Part shown: in pieces, positions 4,535 to 5,138 of the stretch
How the letters are laid out: the number at the start of each line of letters is the position of its first letter
How positions within the stretch are numbered: position 1 is the stretch's first letter
DNA from: Acidimicrobiales bacterium
GTDB lineage: Bacteria > Actinomycetota > Acidimicrobiia > Acidimicrobiales > Iamiaceae
Reading direction: 5' to 3'
DNA length: 5,138 bases
Assembly: GCA_020439605.1 (NCBI GenBank)
Contig: JAGQSI010000134.1
Location: 1 to 5,138, forward strand
Position numbers and translations under genes: made by a program
The notes under the pieces: model-generated
What the model saw: the letters and a program-made list of their open reading frames with translations, nothing else
Databases searched by the model: none
Told to the model about the DNA's origin: nothing

Positions 4535-5138
4535 GTGTCCGAGACTATGAACAATGAACTGACCCAAGACGGCGTAGAGGATGGTCACGAAGGCGGTGCC
4601 GCGAGACGGGGGCTATCGGTCGTGCAGATTGCAGTGCTGGTTGCTGCATTCGCATTCCTGGGTTCCGCCATTGGATTTGTTGTTGGCGAACGTTCCAATG
4701 GCGATCCGCTCAACACCGTGGATGTCGGGTTCATGCAGGACATGGGCTATCACCATGGCCAAGCTGTACAGATGTCGCTTCTGTTGCTCGATAAGGCTGA
4801 GGTGGACCGGTCTCTGCAGCAGTTTGCCCAGGAGATCATCATGGACCAGCGCTATGAGCAAGGGGTATTTGCGGCCACCTTGTCACGGTTCGGGCATCCC
4901 TCTGAGCCTGACAAGACAGTGATGGGCTGGATGGGAGATCCAATGCCGATCGACCACATGATGGGTATGGCCACTGAAGCACAGATGGAACAGCTTGCCC
5001 ATCTAGATGGAGACGAGGCAGAAGCGTTATGGATTGCACTCATGTGCGAGCACCATCTCGGTGGATTGCACATGGCCGATTACGCCGCACGTCATGGCAA
5101 GGACTCCACTACAACCAAGTTGGCCAAAGCCATGGTTA
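4535..5138 (+). CDS. DUF305 family protein, membrane anchored (3' end cut by window)
   Basis: 201 residues are visible, with no stop before the right edge; family lengths suggest most of the protein is present. A short acidic cytoplasmic N terminus (1-25) with AARR is followed by one hydrophobic segment (about 28-50, VVQIAVLVAAFAFLGSAIGFVV), which acts as a signal anchor, and then an extracytoplasmic DUF305 domain (about 63-190). The domain shows the paired-His pattern of this ferritin-like helical family twice: FMQDMGYHHGQAVQM (67-80 region; His73, His74, Met80) and LMCEHHLGGLHMADYA (169-184; His173, His174, Met180). His141 with Met142-143, and Asp104, lie between. DUF305 proteins are often encoded near copper or other metal-resistance genes, and the His/Met richness suits metal binding, but no function is proven and no metal gene is in view. 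GTG is chosen because of AGGAGG 6 bases upstream. The gene is divergent from the desaturase. Confidence 0.9.
   Translation, partial: MSETMNNELTQDGVEDGHEGGAARRGLSVVQIAVLVAAFAFLGSAIGFVVGERSNGDPLNTVDVGFMQDMGYHHGQAVQMSLLLLDKAEVDRSLQQFAQEIIMDQRYEQGVFAATLSRFGHPSEPDKTVMGWMGDPMPIDHMMGMATEAQMEQLAHLDGDEAEALWIALMCEHHLGGLHMADYAARHGKDSTTTKLAKAMV

Overview
The window looks like chromosomal DNA of a free-living actinobacterium (Actinomycetota). GC content looks to be in the mid-to-upper 50s by eye. Evidence is the CarD-type RNA polymerase regulator, the soluble class-I-style cytochrome P450, the unusual thiolase/DUF35 gene pair typical of actinobacterial steroid and acyl-CoA catabolism, and the GTG starts with strong Shine-Dalgarno sites. 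A member of Acidimicrobiia is possible, but that is a guess. No rRNA, tRNA, transposase or CRISPR array was seen.

Layout. Positions 1-735 (minus strand, running off the left edge) hold the N-terminal two thirds of a cytochrome P450. Diverging from it after a short gap is a two-gene operon: a thiolase-superfamily protein (794-1981) that has lost the catalytic cysteines, and its DUF35 zinc-ribbon/OB-fold partner (1978-2418), overlapping by 4 bases. Together these resemble the Ltp2/ChsH2-DUF35 side-chain aldolases more than a true thiolase. With the P450 this suggests a small catabolic cluster for a steroid, isoprenoid or similar CoA-linked substrate.

A carD gene (2520-2999) follows, with its own likely promoter and a hairpin at its stop codon. 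It converges on an acyl-CoA delta-9-type desaturase (3234-4340, minus strand). The 234-base gap between these two 3' ends carries two 71-base near-identical repeats plus a decayed half copy. This is the least explained structure in the window.

The desaturase diverges from a membrane-anchored DUF305 protein (4535 to the right edge). Their shared upstream region contains a perfect 20-base palindrome that looks like a TetR-family operator. The carD and DUF305 upstream regions share an extended -10-like sequence (TGnSACAATGG). Apart from the thiolase/DUF35 pair the genes look like separate transcription units: housekeeping regulation (CarD), membrane lipid unsaturation (desaturase) and a metal- or stress-related surface protein (DUF305).
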